Positions 1 through 12,700 of a stretch of DNA of 64,000 bases are shown piece after piece. Every line of letters begins with the position of its first letter. Within the stretch, counting starts at the first letter, position 1. The DNA comes from Coffea arabica (lineage: Eukaryota > Streptophyta > Magnoliopsida > Gentianales > Rubiaceae). The stretch is taken from assembly GCF_036785885.1 (NCBI RefSeq), contig NC_092323.1, forward strand, positions 15,570,501 to 15,634,500. The letters run 5' to 3'. The position numbers and the translations under genes are program-made. Under the pieces are notes generated by a model. That model ran no database searches. It worked only from the letters and a program-made list of their open reading frames with translations, and was not told the DNA's origin.

Positions 1-637
1 CTTCCAGTCGCGCGCGGCGCAGACCAGAGTCCAGCCGCGCGCGCGGGCTTTCTCCCCTGCGCAGCCCAGCAGCGCGCGCCCGCCTCGCGCGACCCCAGCT
101 CGCTAGCCTCCCTCAGTGCGGGACCAGCACCAGCCGAGCGCCTCACCAGCAGCGCGCGCCCACCGCGCGTCTCCACGTCCGCCAGCCCCTCTCGCCGTGT
201 GGTGCTACCACGACCTCCTCCAGCCTGGCAAAAGTGGTACCCATATTTTTTCCTCAATTTCTGCCACTGGTCTTCGAATTTGGGATCTAGTTGCTATATT
301 TGACTCAGACTCGAGTTTGCTATATCTGTGGGTTCTGGTGATTGAATATTTGGTAAACGTGGCTAGTAATTCCCCCTCTGTTAGACATAATTGACTACTA
401 AATTCATTGTTTGGGGGCTCGATTCTGCTTGTCTTAATTATTGTTGTCTGCCACGTGACAGCAGTAGGGAGTTCTTGTGTTTGTTGCCTTGTCGTCGTTT
501 GATAGGGTAATTGTCTTCCCTTCGGGATATTGGACTACTGACTAATGGATATTAATTGTTAATTGTGGTCCCCTATTTATTTTTGGTGGTTGGTTGGTTG
601 TCTCTAAGCTGATTTACACTTCGCCTGTGGTCACCGA

Positions 638-1688
638 ATGCCTCCGAAAAAGGCAATAACTGCCGGGCCGTCTGGGTCCCAACCTCGTAAGCGACGAGCC
701 CCGGTTCAACCCCCAATTCGATCCCATTTGGGCCTGAATAAGAGCACTATGTCTCCCGGAGAGTGGGGGGAACCGGCTTAACAGCTTAGTGTACCGTCCC
801 GTTGCCCCCTATAAATGCTTCCATGCCCTAACCCTGGACCATTTGCAGACTGTCCGAGAAGTTGAACAGTTGTTCTCGGCAATAGGTTGGGAAAAGTACC
901 TCACCATTGGTTACGCCACGTTTGAGGAGTTGTGTTGTGAATTCTACTCCACCTTCGAGTTCTTAAAAAATGAATTCATCACTTTGGATGAGAAGGGGAC
1001 TATTCAATTCAGATTAAGGGGCACATAGTATAGTATGTCCATTAATGAGTTTAATCTGACTTTGGGATTTGTTAGTGAAGATACCATTGCATCTGGGGCA
1101 TATATAAACAGTGCGTGTGACTACACCAGACCGTTTTCTACGGATTACATTGACATTTGGAGGAAGTGGTCCACGGATCGTCAACTTTACAATCCGAGTC
1201 AGTCCAAGGCCTCTCATCTGAAGGATCCTGTTTTGAAGGTCATCCATCGGTTTTTGGCGCACAATTTCTCGGGCCGAAAGGATTCCTCCGGCACTCTCAT
1301 CAAGGTGGAATTTTATTTTCTTTGGTGCATGCGCAACAAAGTTCAGGTTAACTTGGGATGTTGGGTAGCCACCCAAATGCAATCGGTCATTCAAAAGCAT
1401 AATAAACCGGTGATTCTGGGCTCACTCATTGCTCACTTAGCCATTCGATTGGGGTTGCTAGACCTCGACGGAGAGCACCGCTTCGCTCTGGCTCGTGAGA
1501 TAGAGCCACTGGATTTGCGCAGCTTGGAGCGAATGGGGGTTATTTTCAAAATGGGCGATGTCTATCAGTTTACGCCCCCTGGCGAGGGCGGGCCACAGCC
1601 CCAGGTGCCTCTGACTGTCCCCTCCACTGACTCTCCACCCCATCCAGATCAAGCGGGCCCGTCTTCCTCTCATACTCCTCCTGTTTAG
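638..1688 (+). pseudogene. ATHILA ORF-1-like retroelement protein, broken
   Basis: Three pieces belong together. 638-781 encodes a basic start (MPPKKAITAG...). 789-1025 and 1035-1688 lie in one frame and are separated by a TAG at 1026-1028. A frameshift is needed between the first and second pieces. The protein shows the features of the plant ATHILA ORF-1 / 'putative plant transposon protein' families: a GW segment, an EF segment followed by F-x-L, the string EFNLTLGF near 1047, and a later segment of the form hPvlkvihrfLa with S-G-R. The C-terminus (about 1570-1688) is Pro-rich. The role of these proteins in the element cycle is not established. Three disabling points suffice to call it dead. 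Confidence 0.6.
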
Positions 1689-2667
1689 GACTCTAGCTAC
1701 CAGCACTTCCAACATTCCGCTGATGAGCTAAACACCCAAGTGTCAAGATTAGATGGCCGTCTTGAGGCGCTCCAGGTGTTCGCCCGTATTCAGGCAAACA
1801 ATCAAGCGACCTTCTTCGCTCACATTGGATTCACCCCACCTCATCCTCCTCCACCTTAGTGCCTCAGTGCCCTCTCTCGGTAGTTAGGGAAGTTTCTCTA
1901 CTTATTCCCCTCCTACTTCATTTGTCATTTCTACATTGGGGACAATGTAGATTTTAGGTGTGGGGGGGATGGTTGAGGATGGTTGTTATTATTTCCTTTT
2001 ACTACCATTAATTCCTTTTACTGCAAAAAAAAATATATATATATAGGGGTGTGTAGTTAGTTGACTTTCTTTCTATTGCTTCGTTTCTTAGCTGTTAGAG
2101 CATGCTGCTATGATGAATTGTACAATCATGGTGCATGGGTATGTGGTCAGATATGCTAGCCGTGCATTTTGCTTCCTTTGGCAATGTCGTCGAATGTTGA
2201 ATATGCTGGATTTGACTCATTCTTGTAATTTGGGAGCTTTTGAGCCTTGTTTGAGCACATTATTCTTGTTTGCTCTTTTGTTGTTTGATTGAGTGAATAT
2301 CACACATGATATTGGCATTCTAGAACTTGCTATTTTGTACATGTCGATACCACATTTTGTTGAACTGGATGAATTTGAAATGATAAGGGCATTTAGGATT
2401 AAACCTCCTTTAACTTCCTAAAAACCATGCCTTCATCTTGTCTCCCAATAGTAAACCAATTTGAGTTTTTATCCGTCGAGTTTGTTTGTTAGCCATGTTG
2501 ATGACCCAAGACCTCTTTAGACTTTCTTTTTCACCCCTACGTTGTCAAGGGATGTCTGAATTCCATCATTTGAGCAAGGCAAATAAATCTGGGGTTGCAA
2601 GTGTTGTTAGATTAGGAGCTGTATGATGCTATCCTTGTATAAAGGGGAGAAATTGACAAAAGGCCAT

Positions 2668-2812
2668 TGATCAGAAGACTCTGTCTTACAGGGCGTGCCC
2701 ACGCCTTGCAAGACATTCTCCCTTAAAAAAAAAAAAAAACTTGAAGGAAGTGATCAGAAGACTTTGGCTTACAGGGCGTGCCCACGCCTTGCAAGACATT
2801 CCCCTTTAAAAA
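2668..2812 (+). repeat. Direct repeat with GGCGTGCCCACGCC core
   Basis: Two copies of a unit of about 60 bp begin with tgatcagaagact (about 2668 and 2749) and contain the near-palindrome gggcgtgcccacgcc. Each is followed by an A-rich run. A weaker third copy lies near 3430-3470 inside the LTR. A related motif occurs in opposite orientation near 63440-63700, in the minus-strand gypsy element. Confidence 0.6.
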
Positions 2813-3243
2813 TATATATATATATATAGCGGCACTTGCTCAGTGTGTACAGCAGGTGGAAACTGTCTTGTTCGGGGAATTTCTCCGGCGAAGCATTATG
2901 GTTACATGGTGGGTTTCGGACAGTCTCTTGACACATACCCCCTGTCTATACCTTCCTACCCTGCCTTTACCTAAGCCCCATTACAACCTTATCGAAGTTC
3001 CTTTGATTTGTGTATTCAGTTTACTTTTCAGTGGTGGAGATGTGATAAATGTGCAAGCCTATGGTAATTCCATTCCGTGGTGTTGATTTGAGCGGTCCTA
3101 GCATTCATACATTTTCTTTGAATTACCACATGTCCTGTGTGTTCTAATTTTGGCAATATTGTCAGGGATCTGAGATGTTTGTGTTAGTATAGATTACCAC
3201 ATGACCTTTGCTCGCTTGGTTGTACTTCTGAGTTTCGAAATGC

Positions 3244-3277
3244 TTGAGGACAAGCATTGTCTAGATGTGGGGGGATT
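3244..3277 (+). promoter_or_regulatory. Polypurine tract before the 3' LTR
   Basis: The sequence gaggacaagcattg...tgtggggggatt directly precedes the TG that opens the LTR at 3278. Its purine run is the expected plus-strand primer of a gypsy element. Confidence 0.6.
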
Positions 3278-4968
3278 TGATAGAGCAATTATTTGGCACA
3301 TTTTGCACTATTATTTTGTCCTAATTTTGGCTATTTAATGTGCTAAATATTGAAGTTTTGCTCATATTTCATATTTGCATGGATTATAGGTGGTTGGCGA
3401 AAAAAGTGCTCTCGCAGGGCAAAAATTTCAGAAGACTTTTTGTCTCAGGACATGCCCACGCCAGAGACCGAAAGAGTTACATCAAAAAGACGGACTCGCA
3501 GGATTAATTGCAGCCAAGCCAACTAAGGAGCCCGGTCCACGTGAACCCGGAGCATTAGATTAGAACCTTTAAACAAAAGTTGTGGGCCTCCTAACCCTTT
3601 GAAGACTACTGGCGGCGGCTTGAATAAAAGAAAGAGAAAGAAAGAGAGGGGGAGGGATGTTTTTTTCAGGAGATTGGCTTTTGCTCAGAGGGGCAGACGC
3701 TTTTTCTTCTTTTCTTGTTTTGAGCGGCCAAGGGGAGGAAGGCCAGATTCACGTGTACTTGAGACATTAGCTTTGGTTTTCTTTTCTAGAGCGGTCAGAC
3801 GATTGCAGATTTTCGTTTTGCTTTTCGACTGTGACACTTTGACTCCTTGGCTCTTATTTTGGCTCTGTATAATTTACTTTAGCTTTTGTTCGTACACTGG
3901 TGGCTCCAATACGAAGACGAAGCCAGATTTTTCTTTGTTGTTACTCCGATTAATTCATCTTCCCCAATTCCTCGGCAATTAATTCCTGGGCCATTGAGTG
4001 GATGATATTAATCAAATCTCGCGAGCTTGATATGATGAGAAGTGGCTAAAATCCCCATTCTACCCAGGGATTAACGCGAAGACGCGGGGCATAACATCTG
4101 TGAGATCTAATCAAATTTTTATTATTTCTTCCAATTCGTTACTATTCGTGCATTTCCTGAATTAATTGTTCATGGGTATTTTATTAATTGAATATCAACG
4201 GCCGGGTATTTGATTTAATTTAATAGCCTACTGTCACATTAACTAAATTGAATCCGTAATTGTTCATTTAGTTGATACCTAGTGGCAACCACCATAATTG
4301 GCTTTATATTGGGGGAACGCAAGATCTAGTTTAAATAAATCCTTTTAGCGTGTTTATTGATTAGGGTTGGGTTCTTCTAGCTTTAATGCAATTGGATAAT
4401 TAAATTCCTATGGTCGTACTTAGGGTTGTTTTCTGGTTAGGGAAGCAGTCAACGGTCGTACCTTGACTGTCGAAAAAGTAAGGAAGAACTGGTTGTTAGA
4501 GTTTATTGATAACTATAACCAAGCTAATGACGAATGAATGAAATATCTTTGCATCGATGATCATTTAATTGGACCGTGCTTAAGCAGTAGATCATTTGGG
4601 TAGAATTTTATTAATTGCTAATTTTAGTAAATTGTACTTGTTGAGTTATCTTTTGAATTTTACTTATTTTATTTTATTTTCATTTTCATCCCATTAATCA
4701 TCCCCCAATTTTATTCTATTGACTTGGAAAGAAACAACTTTCTACCCGTTTCCTGTGGAATCGACCCTACTTGCCATTGTACGCAAAATTAATATTGTTA
4801 TAGACAAATCTGGTATAACGGATCAAGCAAACTCTTCGAAAATAGGATGAATCAAGTAACCCATTACACACCTAGGGTCCCTGCTCCAGTATTTAGATTT
4901 ACTCTATAATTAATTGTGGTGGTAATTAGGACTTTTTAGTATTTATTATTGCACAGATTCGACACATG
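3278..4968 (+). repeat. 3' LTR of the gypsy element
   Basis: It opens with TGATAGAGCA just after the polypurine tract. It ends near gcacagattcgacaca, close to 4966-4970, where NLR sequence begins. The segment cctgtggaatcgaccctac (about 4752) and the end tttattattgcacag are shared with the LTRs at 50171-51514 and 58857-60327 (there on the minus strand), which marks a common LTR lineage. Its length is about 1.7 kb. Confidence 0.6.
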
Positions 4969-4969
4969 T

Positions 4970-5376
4970 AATTGACTTTCTCAAATAATCGTCAGCCATG
5001 GAGTAAAATTTCAGCAATTGGAAAGCTCCCCAACCTTGAAGTCCTTAAATTAGGCTATGATTCCTTTGCGGGGGAAAAGTGGGAAATGCAAGAAGGGGAG
5101 TTCCAAAACCTCCGATTCTTGAAATTGTCACAGTTGGACTTTCGCTGGTGGACCGCCTCTTCTGATAATTTTTGCTGTCTTGAGAAATTGGTTTTGACTA
5201 TGTGTAAATGGCTGGAAGAGGTCCCTTCTTGTTTAGGGGAAGCCCTCACTCTTGACATGATTGAGGTAATATGGTGTCCTGAGTCTGCAGTAAATTCTGT
5301 GAAGCAAATTCGGCAAGAACAGATGGATATGGGAAATAAGGATCTAAAGATTGTTGCTGCTGCACGGAATTGGTGA
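4970..5376 (+). pseudogene. NLR LRR tail fragment (R1-like), 5'-truncated
   Basis: About 134 codons match the last LRRs and C-terminus of NLR copies 3 and 4 in this window: QPWSKISAIGKLPNLEVLKL, then a WEMQEGEF segment, then LEEVPSCLGEALTLDMIEV, ending near MGNKDLKIV. Everything upstream is absent because the gypsy LTR ends right at its first codon. The stop is at 5374-5376. The 3' flank (5400-5880) resembles the flanks of the other NLR copies. It is the remaining end of a fifth NLR unit whose front, if it exists, lies left of the window. Confidence 0.8.
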
Positions 5377-6828
5377 TGGTCCACGTTTTCTTCTAAGTGC
5401 CAACTCAGAAAGAGAGTCGATCTCCTCTCATCACATTTTGCAAAAGCAGAGTGTGGTTCCACTTATTAGGTTAGATATATTTTCTTTGATGTTCTATTTG
5501 TATATGTTCAATCAGTTCAATGCTATAACTTTTCGTGCTTCTCAACGCAATTTCTGGAGATTTCCAATTAATTATTTGATTTGATTAGACATGCATATAT
5601 GAATTCAACATTGTCTATCAAATATATTTATTTCTATATACTATTCTGATGTTCTCAGTTCCTTCAATATTTCATAATGTTTATGATCAATCGTCCCAGT
5701 TTCTGAAATTTTCTTCAATATGGCTACAGATTTGTGTGATCCTTTCAACCAGCAGAGCACAAGAATACATGCCAGGTACACTTTACTATTCCTGTTCTGT
5801 ATTCCAGTGAGAGTACTAATTTTCTTTTTTGAAATCAAATAGCTGAATGACCTGACACTTTCTTTTTCCGTTTCTTTTTTCTATTTATTTTGAATTGCCA
5901 AGAATTCGGTATGCTATTGTGGTCATGTTGTGTAGAATATGTGTATTAAAAACTCAGAGCTTGGTAAACATAAGGATTTTTATTTTTCTGGTTTTTATTC
6001 CTCTTTTTTCATTTTTGCCATCTAGATATGTGAGTTTGCTCCTGCTTGTTTTTCAAGAGTTTTGTTATGCTATGTTCCTGTAGAATGTTCTAAACTTTGC
6101 AAACTAGTTGTGCTTAGCCTTGGCCATTAGCCATGTTCTTCTGACACCTTGATATGCATAAAGAAGCTAAAGAAACAAATTTCTAGCTGTTAAAGTTAGA
6201 TTGTATCCTTCGTTTCCTGAAGACGAACAAATTTCTAGAGACATCTACTTTATGTAATCTTTGGTAATACCTATAGATTTTGCATGGAACATTTAACTGA
6301 TTTACCAAAAGATGCTAAAAGTTTCTGGATGTGGAGCAAAAGAGGAAGGGAATTTGAACTTGACGAAAGGAATCATTACCAAAATTTAGATTTAGCATTT
6401 TGACTATTACTTTGTCCTCTATCCAACTTGTGCAGTCTGGCTTCCCATTTGCAATTAATTGGTAAAGTTGCAACATCTTTAAGAAACAAAAAATGTTTGA
6501 TTTAGTTTCTGCACTTCTAGTTAATCACAGCTATTGTGAATCCTGGGAACGATTCTGGTGAATTTTTCTGATCAAAGAGGGAAGAGAAGAAAAAGAAAAA
6601 GAAAATGAAAAAAATAGATGGAAGAGAAGAATATACCAACTTCTGGCTCATAGATCAACTGCCAGCTAAGGGAAGATGAGAGCTAGCGAATGCAGGAATA
6701 CCAATTTAATATCCTGAACAAATGTCCCGTTAATGTATTACTTGTTGAGAATGGGACATATGAGTTTTAAGGAAGAGACAACAGGCTAGAAGGTCTTTGC
6801 AAATTGCTATGGCATTTGATGCCTAAAA

Positions 6829-6910
6829 GTGGTACAAGCATTCAATCATGCCATGATGCCACTATCATGGTGGTACAAGCATTCAATCATGCCATGATGC
6901 CACTATCATG
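6829..6910. repeat. Perfect 41-bp tandem duplication
   Basis: The unit starting gtggtacaagcattcaatca occurs at 6829-6869 and again, without a mismatch, at 6870-6910. The unit itself contains the inverted pair atcatg/catgat. Confidence 0.9.
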
Positions 6911-8096
6911 ATTCGTGCAATTCATTAACATGTTTACACAAATCATTTTCTAATACTACAGGAAGTGAATTACCATTGATTATAAGTTGCTGCTAACTGG
7001 TAGTGCATCATCCATGCAACTTCTCCTTTTCTAGGAATGGTTATTAAAGATGTTTTTGCAGCATCTACTCTCTCTCTCCCACCAAAAGTTGGTCTTTGAG
7101 AGGGAGGAGGGAGTACAGGGAGTGGAAAGTTATCTGGAAGATAGTCCGACAGTAATTGTCTGTATAGAGAGCTGATGCCCAAAGGTGGCACATTTTCTGT
7201 CTTGTGCCAATTGAAATATTCAGAAAGCTAGAAATGCATTTTGTTGCTAAACTGGAACTGCCATAGTGGTTTGATCATGTCTATTTTTTATTCTTTATTG
7301 CTGAAAAGTGTAAAAAAGGATAATGACAGTCATCTGTTCTGGTGTTCCTTCATGTTATTATTAGCCTCTAATCGAGGATCACTTCACCTACTTTGGGTTT
7401 CGTAGTCTACATATGTACTCTCTGTTCTTTTCCATATGAAAGACATTTGGAAGCTCCCCAAGGGTCCTATCTTTGGCTGACCAAACCCAAGAGAAGGTGG
7501 TCAAATTTATTGTTTGCTTTGTGGTTTTACCCTTTAGCCAGCTCTGCTGGTAGGAAAATTAAACAGATAATCAGGAGGAATCTAGTTCAATTCTCAAGCC
7601 CTCACCTTTCCCCCTCCCCCCTCGTGAGGCTTAGTCTCCTTGAATTGAAAGGTTATTGTCGATCTTTTTCTTCTGCTCCATATCCTGGCTTTTCTTTTTT
7701 GTTCCATTGCCCCTCAAAGCCGAAAAACAGCATCTGACTCTTGTGTTCTATAAATCTTAGATTTCCTTTTGCAGGTCCTCCAAGAAAGGCCATCCAACTT
7801 TTAAACAGATATTGGAACTGTACTGCTAAGTTTTTGCCTGTAAATTGTCTGGTATAAATGCTCCACTTCTCTATTTCTTTTTTCTTCTACTAGTTCCTTT
7901 CATTAATTCAAGTACGTAATGCAGCAGGGTACTGCACAGGAGGACAACCAAAATAAAACCACAGACTGCTGGAGCACGCATGGATGGCTTGATAGCCTTC
8001 TTGCATTACTGGCCTGGAACGGATCCCTCAACTAGGGAAGTATTTCTGATGCTGGCAAGGTTCTTGAATTGAATATTTCTTAACTGGATGGATCAG

Positions 8097-8345
8097 TCAC
8101 TCGCCGGAGGCTTCATCAGCTATTGAAACTTCATGCTCTCCCTGTTTGATCTTGTTCTTGACAGATAATCTCTTCCTTCCAGCATCGTAGCTCACTAGCT
8201 TGCTCATCATCTTATAAGTTGTGTTAAAACTTCTTCTTTTGCACCATTCATAAGCAGCCATTGCTCTTCGCTGATGAAGTGGATCAAGTGTTGCTGGTAG
8301 CTCAGACTCCGAAAGAGCAGCAATATAAATTTCATTTGCTCTCAA
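8097..8345 (-). CDS. Unidentified short ORF, possible exon
   Basis: An 82-codon minus-strand reading frame encodes a hydrophilic, charged peptide (contains ALSESELPATLDP and RRAMAAYEWCKRRS). Its composition looks more protein-like than most random frames in this AT-rich region. I do not recognise it. The position just downstream of tttcttttgattgag could be a splice acceptor, so it may be one exon or a relic of a gene. It could equally be chance. Confidence 0.2.
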   Translation of the reverse strand: MRANEIYIAALSESELPATLDPLHQRRAMAAYEWCKRRSFNTTYKMMSKLVSYDAGRKRLSVKNKIKQGEHEVSIADEASGE

Positions 8346-9739
8346 TCAAAAGAAAATGACTATTGTAATCCAGTGAAAAATTATTAGATTGCACTGTTTT
8401 GCTCTAAAGGAAAAACCATGCGCCAAATTGAATTGGATAGTATATTTTTCTCTCAGTAATTAACTTGCAAGAAGTGATGAAGATCTGAGTAGGATAAGAA
8501 GGATAAAATTTTAGATTTTGTTTATATTAACTATGTTCTCAATGACGGACAAATTGTATTTTTGTTTATAATAAATATGAGTTTTTATCCGTGTCTTGTT
8601 CATTTACATGTCTATTATCTACTCCAAAATCATAGATCTTTCTGTTTATCTATACTACTTTTCTTAAGGAAATCCAGCCATGGTATTAAATGTGTCCCTG
8701 ATGCCCATTTTCTTCTGACTTGTCTACTGTTTACTCTGACCTGTCTGCTTATTTGATTCGACTTTTGTTTCTGTTCATTATAGGATTAAAACTGCAGTAC
8801 TGCAACAGTTTTTTTTTTTTTTTTTGGGGGGGGGGAGTTACAGATTGCCAGTATATTGCAATGGACCTGGAAAATAGAGACAAGGAAAACTGCCATTGAG
8901 TTCCAAAAAAGGTTGTGGTGGATATTTTGTTCTTAATGTGTCACTAAGCTAAAAAAAATTGCGAATTGCTCTCAGCTACAAAGTGCATTCAAGTTTTTTG
9001 GACATTATGTATTAAAATTTCATAGAATGCTTAGATAATAGACTCATATCCTCCATGAGTTTAGATTAGTTTAGTCAGTCAACTCACAACAATTCAAATC
9101 AAATCTTTTGAAGAACGCAGTTAGAAGAATTAACTACAGCATCTTTCATTAAAAAACTCAAAAAGTCAAAAGTTTTTACATAATTAATACATAATACCTG
9201 CACCAAATAATAGCAGTTTGGTTTCTGAAGATCAATGAAGATAAGATAGAATAACAAGGCCAAGAAGTTCCCAGGGTAAATACTCACATAGCATTCTTGT
9301 CAGGAGAAAAAGTTAAGAGCAGAGTGCAATGGGCATTTTGCAAGTCTAAACACAATGTTTTAGCTATGTTTCCAATTATTCACTTCATCTTTCATTCAAT
9401 GGCAGATTTTAGCAATCGTTGAGTTTGGGTTCGACCTATTAAATGATGGCCTGCAGACGATGTCATATGAAGAAATTAAACAAGGACGCTAGACAGGGAG
9501 AGTGAAATTGGTGTTTGTTGACTTGATATTGTCACCGAGTCCCCTTCCCAAATTTAAAAAAAAAATGGTGAATAGATAAAGAAAAGAAAAGAAAAGAGAA
9601 AGTCTTGGCAGCAATATTTGACTATTGGTGTTCGACTGCTTTAAATTATGACTTGTGAGAAAGTTATAGATCTGGAACTAAGTTCTTTCAATAGCTAGAG
9701 AGATAGCAATCTGATATCAGATTGAAAAGTAGTAGTAAA

Positions 9740-12700
9740 ATGGAGATGCCCTTCATTAGTGCTACTAGTTACTTTGATCTTGCCTTGGATTATCTGGAAT
9801 GGTGTGACAATCCGTTCAGCAAGTATTTTTCTTCTGATATCAGGAACCTGATGCTGGAGGTTAGATTATTGAAAACTTTTGATCTGTATATGAGAAATTG
9901 CAGGAGGAGGAATCATGGAACGATTTTGGAACATGATCAGGAGGAGAAGGCTAATACTAAGTCTGACAGAGTGAGACATAGTATTATTTTGTTCACAATT
10001 CAAGATCTGGTTACCAGGATACAGCACGATCTTCACTCTGCTTATCTTAGAGATATGCAATCTGGTGCATCAGATTTTAGTGGCATTGAAGGTGAGCTCG
10101 TTGGATTCCAGGAAGATATCGAATTGTTGTTTGAGAAAGAAATCAATGAATCATGGATCAATATTTTGTTGGGCCATTACTCACTGGGAGATACACGACT
10201 AGTTATGGATCTCATTGATTCCCTCTCTGATAATCTGGAGGATCTTCTCTTCGGAGATCATGAATTTGGTGAAGCTTTTCATTATCTAATACATACCCTT
10301 AAAGAGAAACTAATGTTCTTGAAGAGTTTCATTTGCTTTGTCACACTGCAGGGCGTTCAGGGTGAGCAATTGATGATCTGCTGATTCACACTGAAGTTGT
10401 GGCTATCAAAGCTGCACGCCTGATTTCTATATCTTGGTTTGAGAGAGACGATGAAGAGGTTTGCAATGCAATGGAATTTGAAATTTCTCAACTGCTGCAC
10501 GAGAAGATTGATCCGGTTGATCCCCAAGTCCAAGAAACTTATATCCATGTCCTAACTGCTTCAAAATTGTCAAGATCATCACACAATTTAGCTCTTGAGG
10601 AGAACAAGAATCTGGTGGCTAAATTTATTGTCTGTCTCCTAGATTACATTATGGACCTAATATCACATAATAGCATTCTGGTTCCAGTGAAGGATCAAAT
10701 GCTAAAATTCCATCAGGGAGTGAGATTCCTGAGTATCCTTCTTAGCCAGCAGCAAGAGAGGTTCAATGAGCTACATGACGAACTGAAGGATCTTATCAGA
10801 ATTGTGGTCTGTGATGCAGGAATCATGACTTTCTCACTTTCTGTGAATGAAATAGAAATAGGCCTGGCCAAGGAAACAGATCTTGAGCTGTTTCATTTGC
10901 TGAAAGTGCTTGAGGTTATTAAGGGAGAAGTTACACAAATTTATCCAGTTACGTCACCATCATCATATAGGTTTCCAAGGACCAATGAGTTGGGCTCCAT
11001 TGATTTCCTACTAGAAAATCTTGTGGAACTAGCATGTTCTGAGCATGATTTAGTTACTCTTCCAAAGGATCAAATCCTCACAATCCAAGAAGATCTTATA
11101 TTCTTAAGATCTTTTCTACAAAATATTCTGGAGCAGCGCAACCAAAATGAAAAACTACGAGATGTTTGGAATCATGTGATGGAGGTTGCATATAAGGCAG
11201 AGTTAGTGATAGACTCTGTTGTGGTGGGGGATAAACCTGAATGTTTGGATACTATTGCTGGAGATATCAAACTTGTGAAGACTGAGGCTCTTGAAATCTA
11301 TGACAGCATGAGGCATGATATTGAAGCTCAGAGGGTCACGAAGAATTTTATTTGCATTAAATCACAACATAACACCCTGGGATTGAATGATGTTCTGGTG
11401 GGTCTTGATGATGAGGTAAAAACAATTATGGATAAAATTACCAGGGGTTCAAAGCTGTTGGATATTGTTTCGATTGTGGGCATGCCTGGACTTGGCAAGA
11501 CAGCATTAGCCAGCAAAGTTTTCAATGATCCTTCAGTTTTAGGCCACTTTCATATTTGTGCTTGGTGTACTCTTTCTCAAGTGTATAGCAAGCACAATTT
11601 GTTGGTTCAGATTCTTGGTTTTATAGCTTCTGAGAGGTTTGACCAATATCTGAATATGAATGAAGATGATTTGGCAGAAAAGCTCTACAAGTGTTTGAAG
11701 GGGAATAGGTATCTCATCATTTTGGACGATGTGTGGGACATTGAGCCATGGAACTTGTTGAAACCATCATTGCCAGATGATGCCAATGGAAGCAGGATTC
11801 TTTTCACCAGTAGATTTCATAATTTGTCTTCACAATTCAAACGAGATTGCACGCCTCACCATCTTCGGCAACTTATGGATGAAGAGAGTTGGGCATTGCT
11901 GCAGACAAAGATATTCGGCAAAGAAGTTTGTCCTCCAGCATTAAGAGTAGTTGGAAAGCAAATAGCAAAAAATTGTAAGGGCCTACCTCTCACAGTTATC
12001 CTTGTTGCTGGAATTCTTTCAAATGTTAAGGAAGATTGCTGGGAAGAAGTTGCAAATAGTCTGAGCTCTCGCTCAGTTATTGAGACCGAGCACTGCATGA
12101 AGACACTGGAGCTGTGTTACAGTCATTTACCCGATTATTTGAAGCCATGCCTCCTCTACCTTGGTGCATTCCAGGAAGACCAAGACATTCCTGTTCGAAA
12201 GTTAAAGTTGTTATGGATCTCTGAAGGATTTGTGCGGAAGACTGAGCCAAGTGACTTAGAGGATGTGGCAGATGGCTACTTGACGGATCTGATCACTAGA
12301 AGTTTAGTTATGGTTACGCTACAAAGATCTGTAGGGGGGGTCAAAGCTTGCCGAATTCATGATTTGGTGCATGAGTTTTGCGTGGAAAAAGCCAAAGAAG
12401 AAAGATTTCTACGGATTTTGCCTGGGCATACTGAGCTTTCTACTTATAATGGATCATACAGCACCGATCGATTTTTTATTTACTCTGCCACAGAAGAGGA
12501 ATTGAAGAATTCGAGACTACTTTTTCCCAATTTACGCTCCTTGATCTGGTTTTCCAATCATGATTGGAAGTTTGTACTGTGGTGTTTACTCATTCCGTTT
12601 TAAGATGTTTAAACTTCTTAGAGTGCTGGATTTGGGAAAACTTTGTCTTGGTAGTTATTTTCCAAGGGAAGTAGTATTGCTTGTTCACCTGAGATACTTG

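Larger units (their letters stand above)
1..4968 (+). mobile_element. Athila-like Ty3/gypsy element, 3' part (truncated by window edge)
   Basis: The segment runs from the window edge to an LTR end. Seen in order: a very GC-rich stretch (1-230), a broken ORF resembling the ATHILA ORF-1 family (638-1688), a G-rich tract with the 'ggggacaatgtagattt' motif (about 1936-1972), repeats with a CACGCC core (2668-2812), a second G-rich tract (3244-3277) acting as polypurine tract, and a long 3' LTR. The double G-rich tract layout is typical of the 3' non-coding part of plant Athila/Tat-type gypsy elements. Gag-pol and the 5' LTR must lie left of the window if the element is complete. The element ends directly against an NLR fragment, so it was inserted into an NLR gene. 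The exact last base of the LTR is uncertain by a few bases. Confidence 0.7.
5377..9739. other. Intergenic region between NLR units
   Basis: The first part (to about 5880) is NLR 3' flank, related to 13600-13960 plus 18179-18330 and to 40290-40650. The rest is AT-rich with no coding region I can identify. It contains a perfect 41-bp tandem duplication at 6829-6910, a T/G homopolymer run at about 8812-8836, and one short unidentified minus-strand ORF at 8097-8345. The promoter of NLR copy 1 should lie in its last few hundred bases, but I cannot point to it. Confidence 0.5.
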
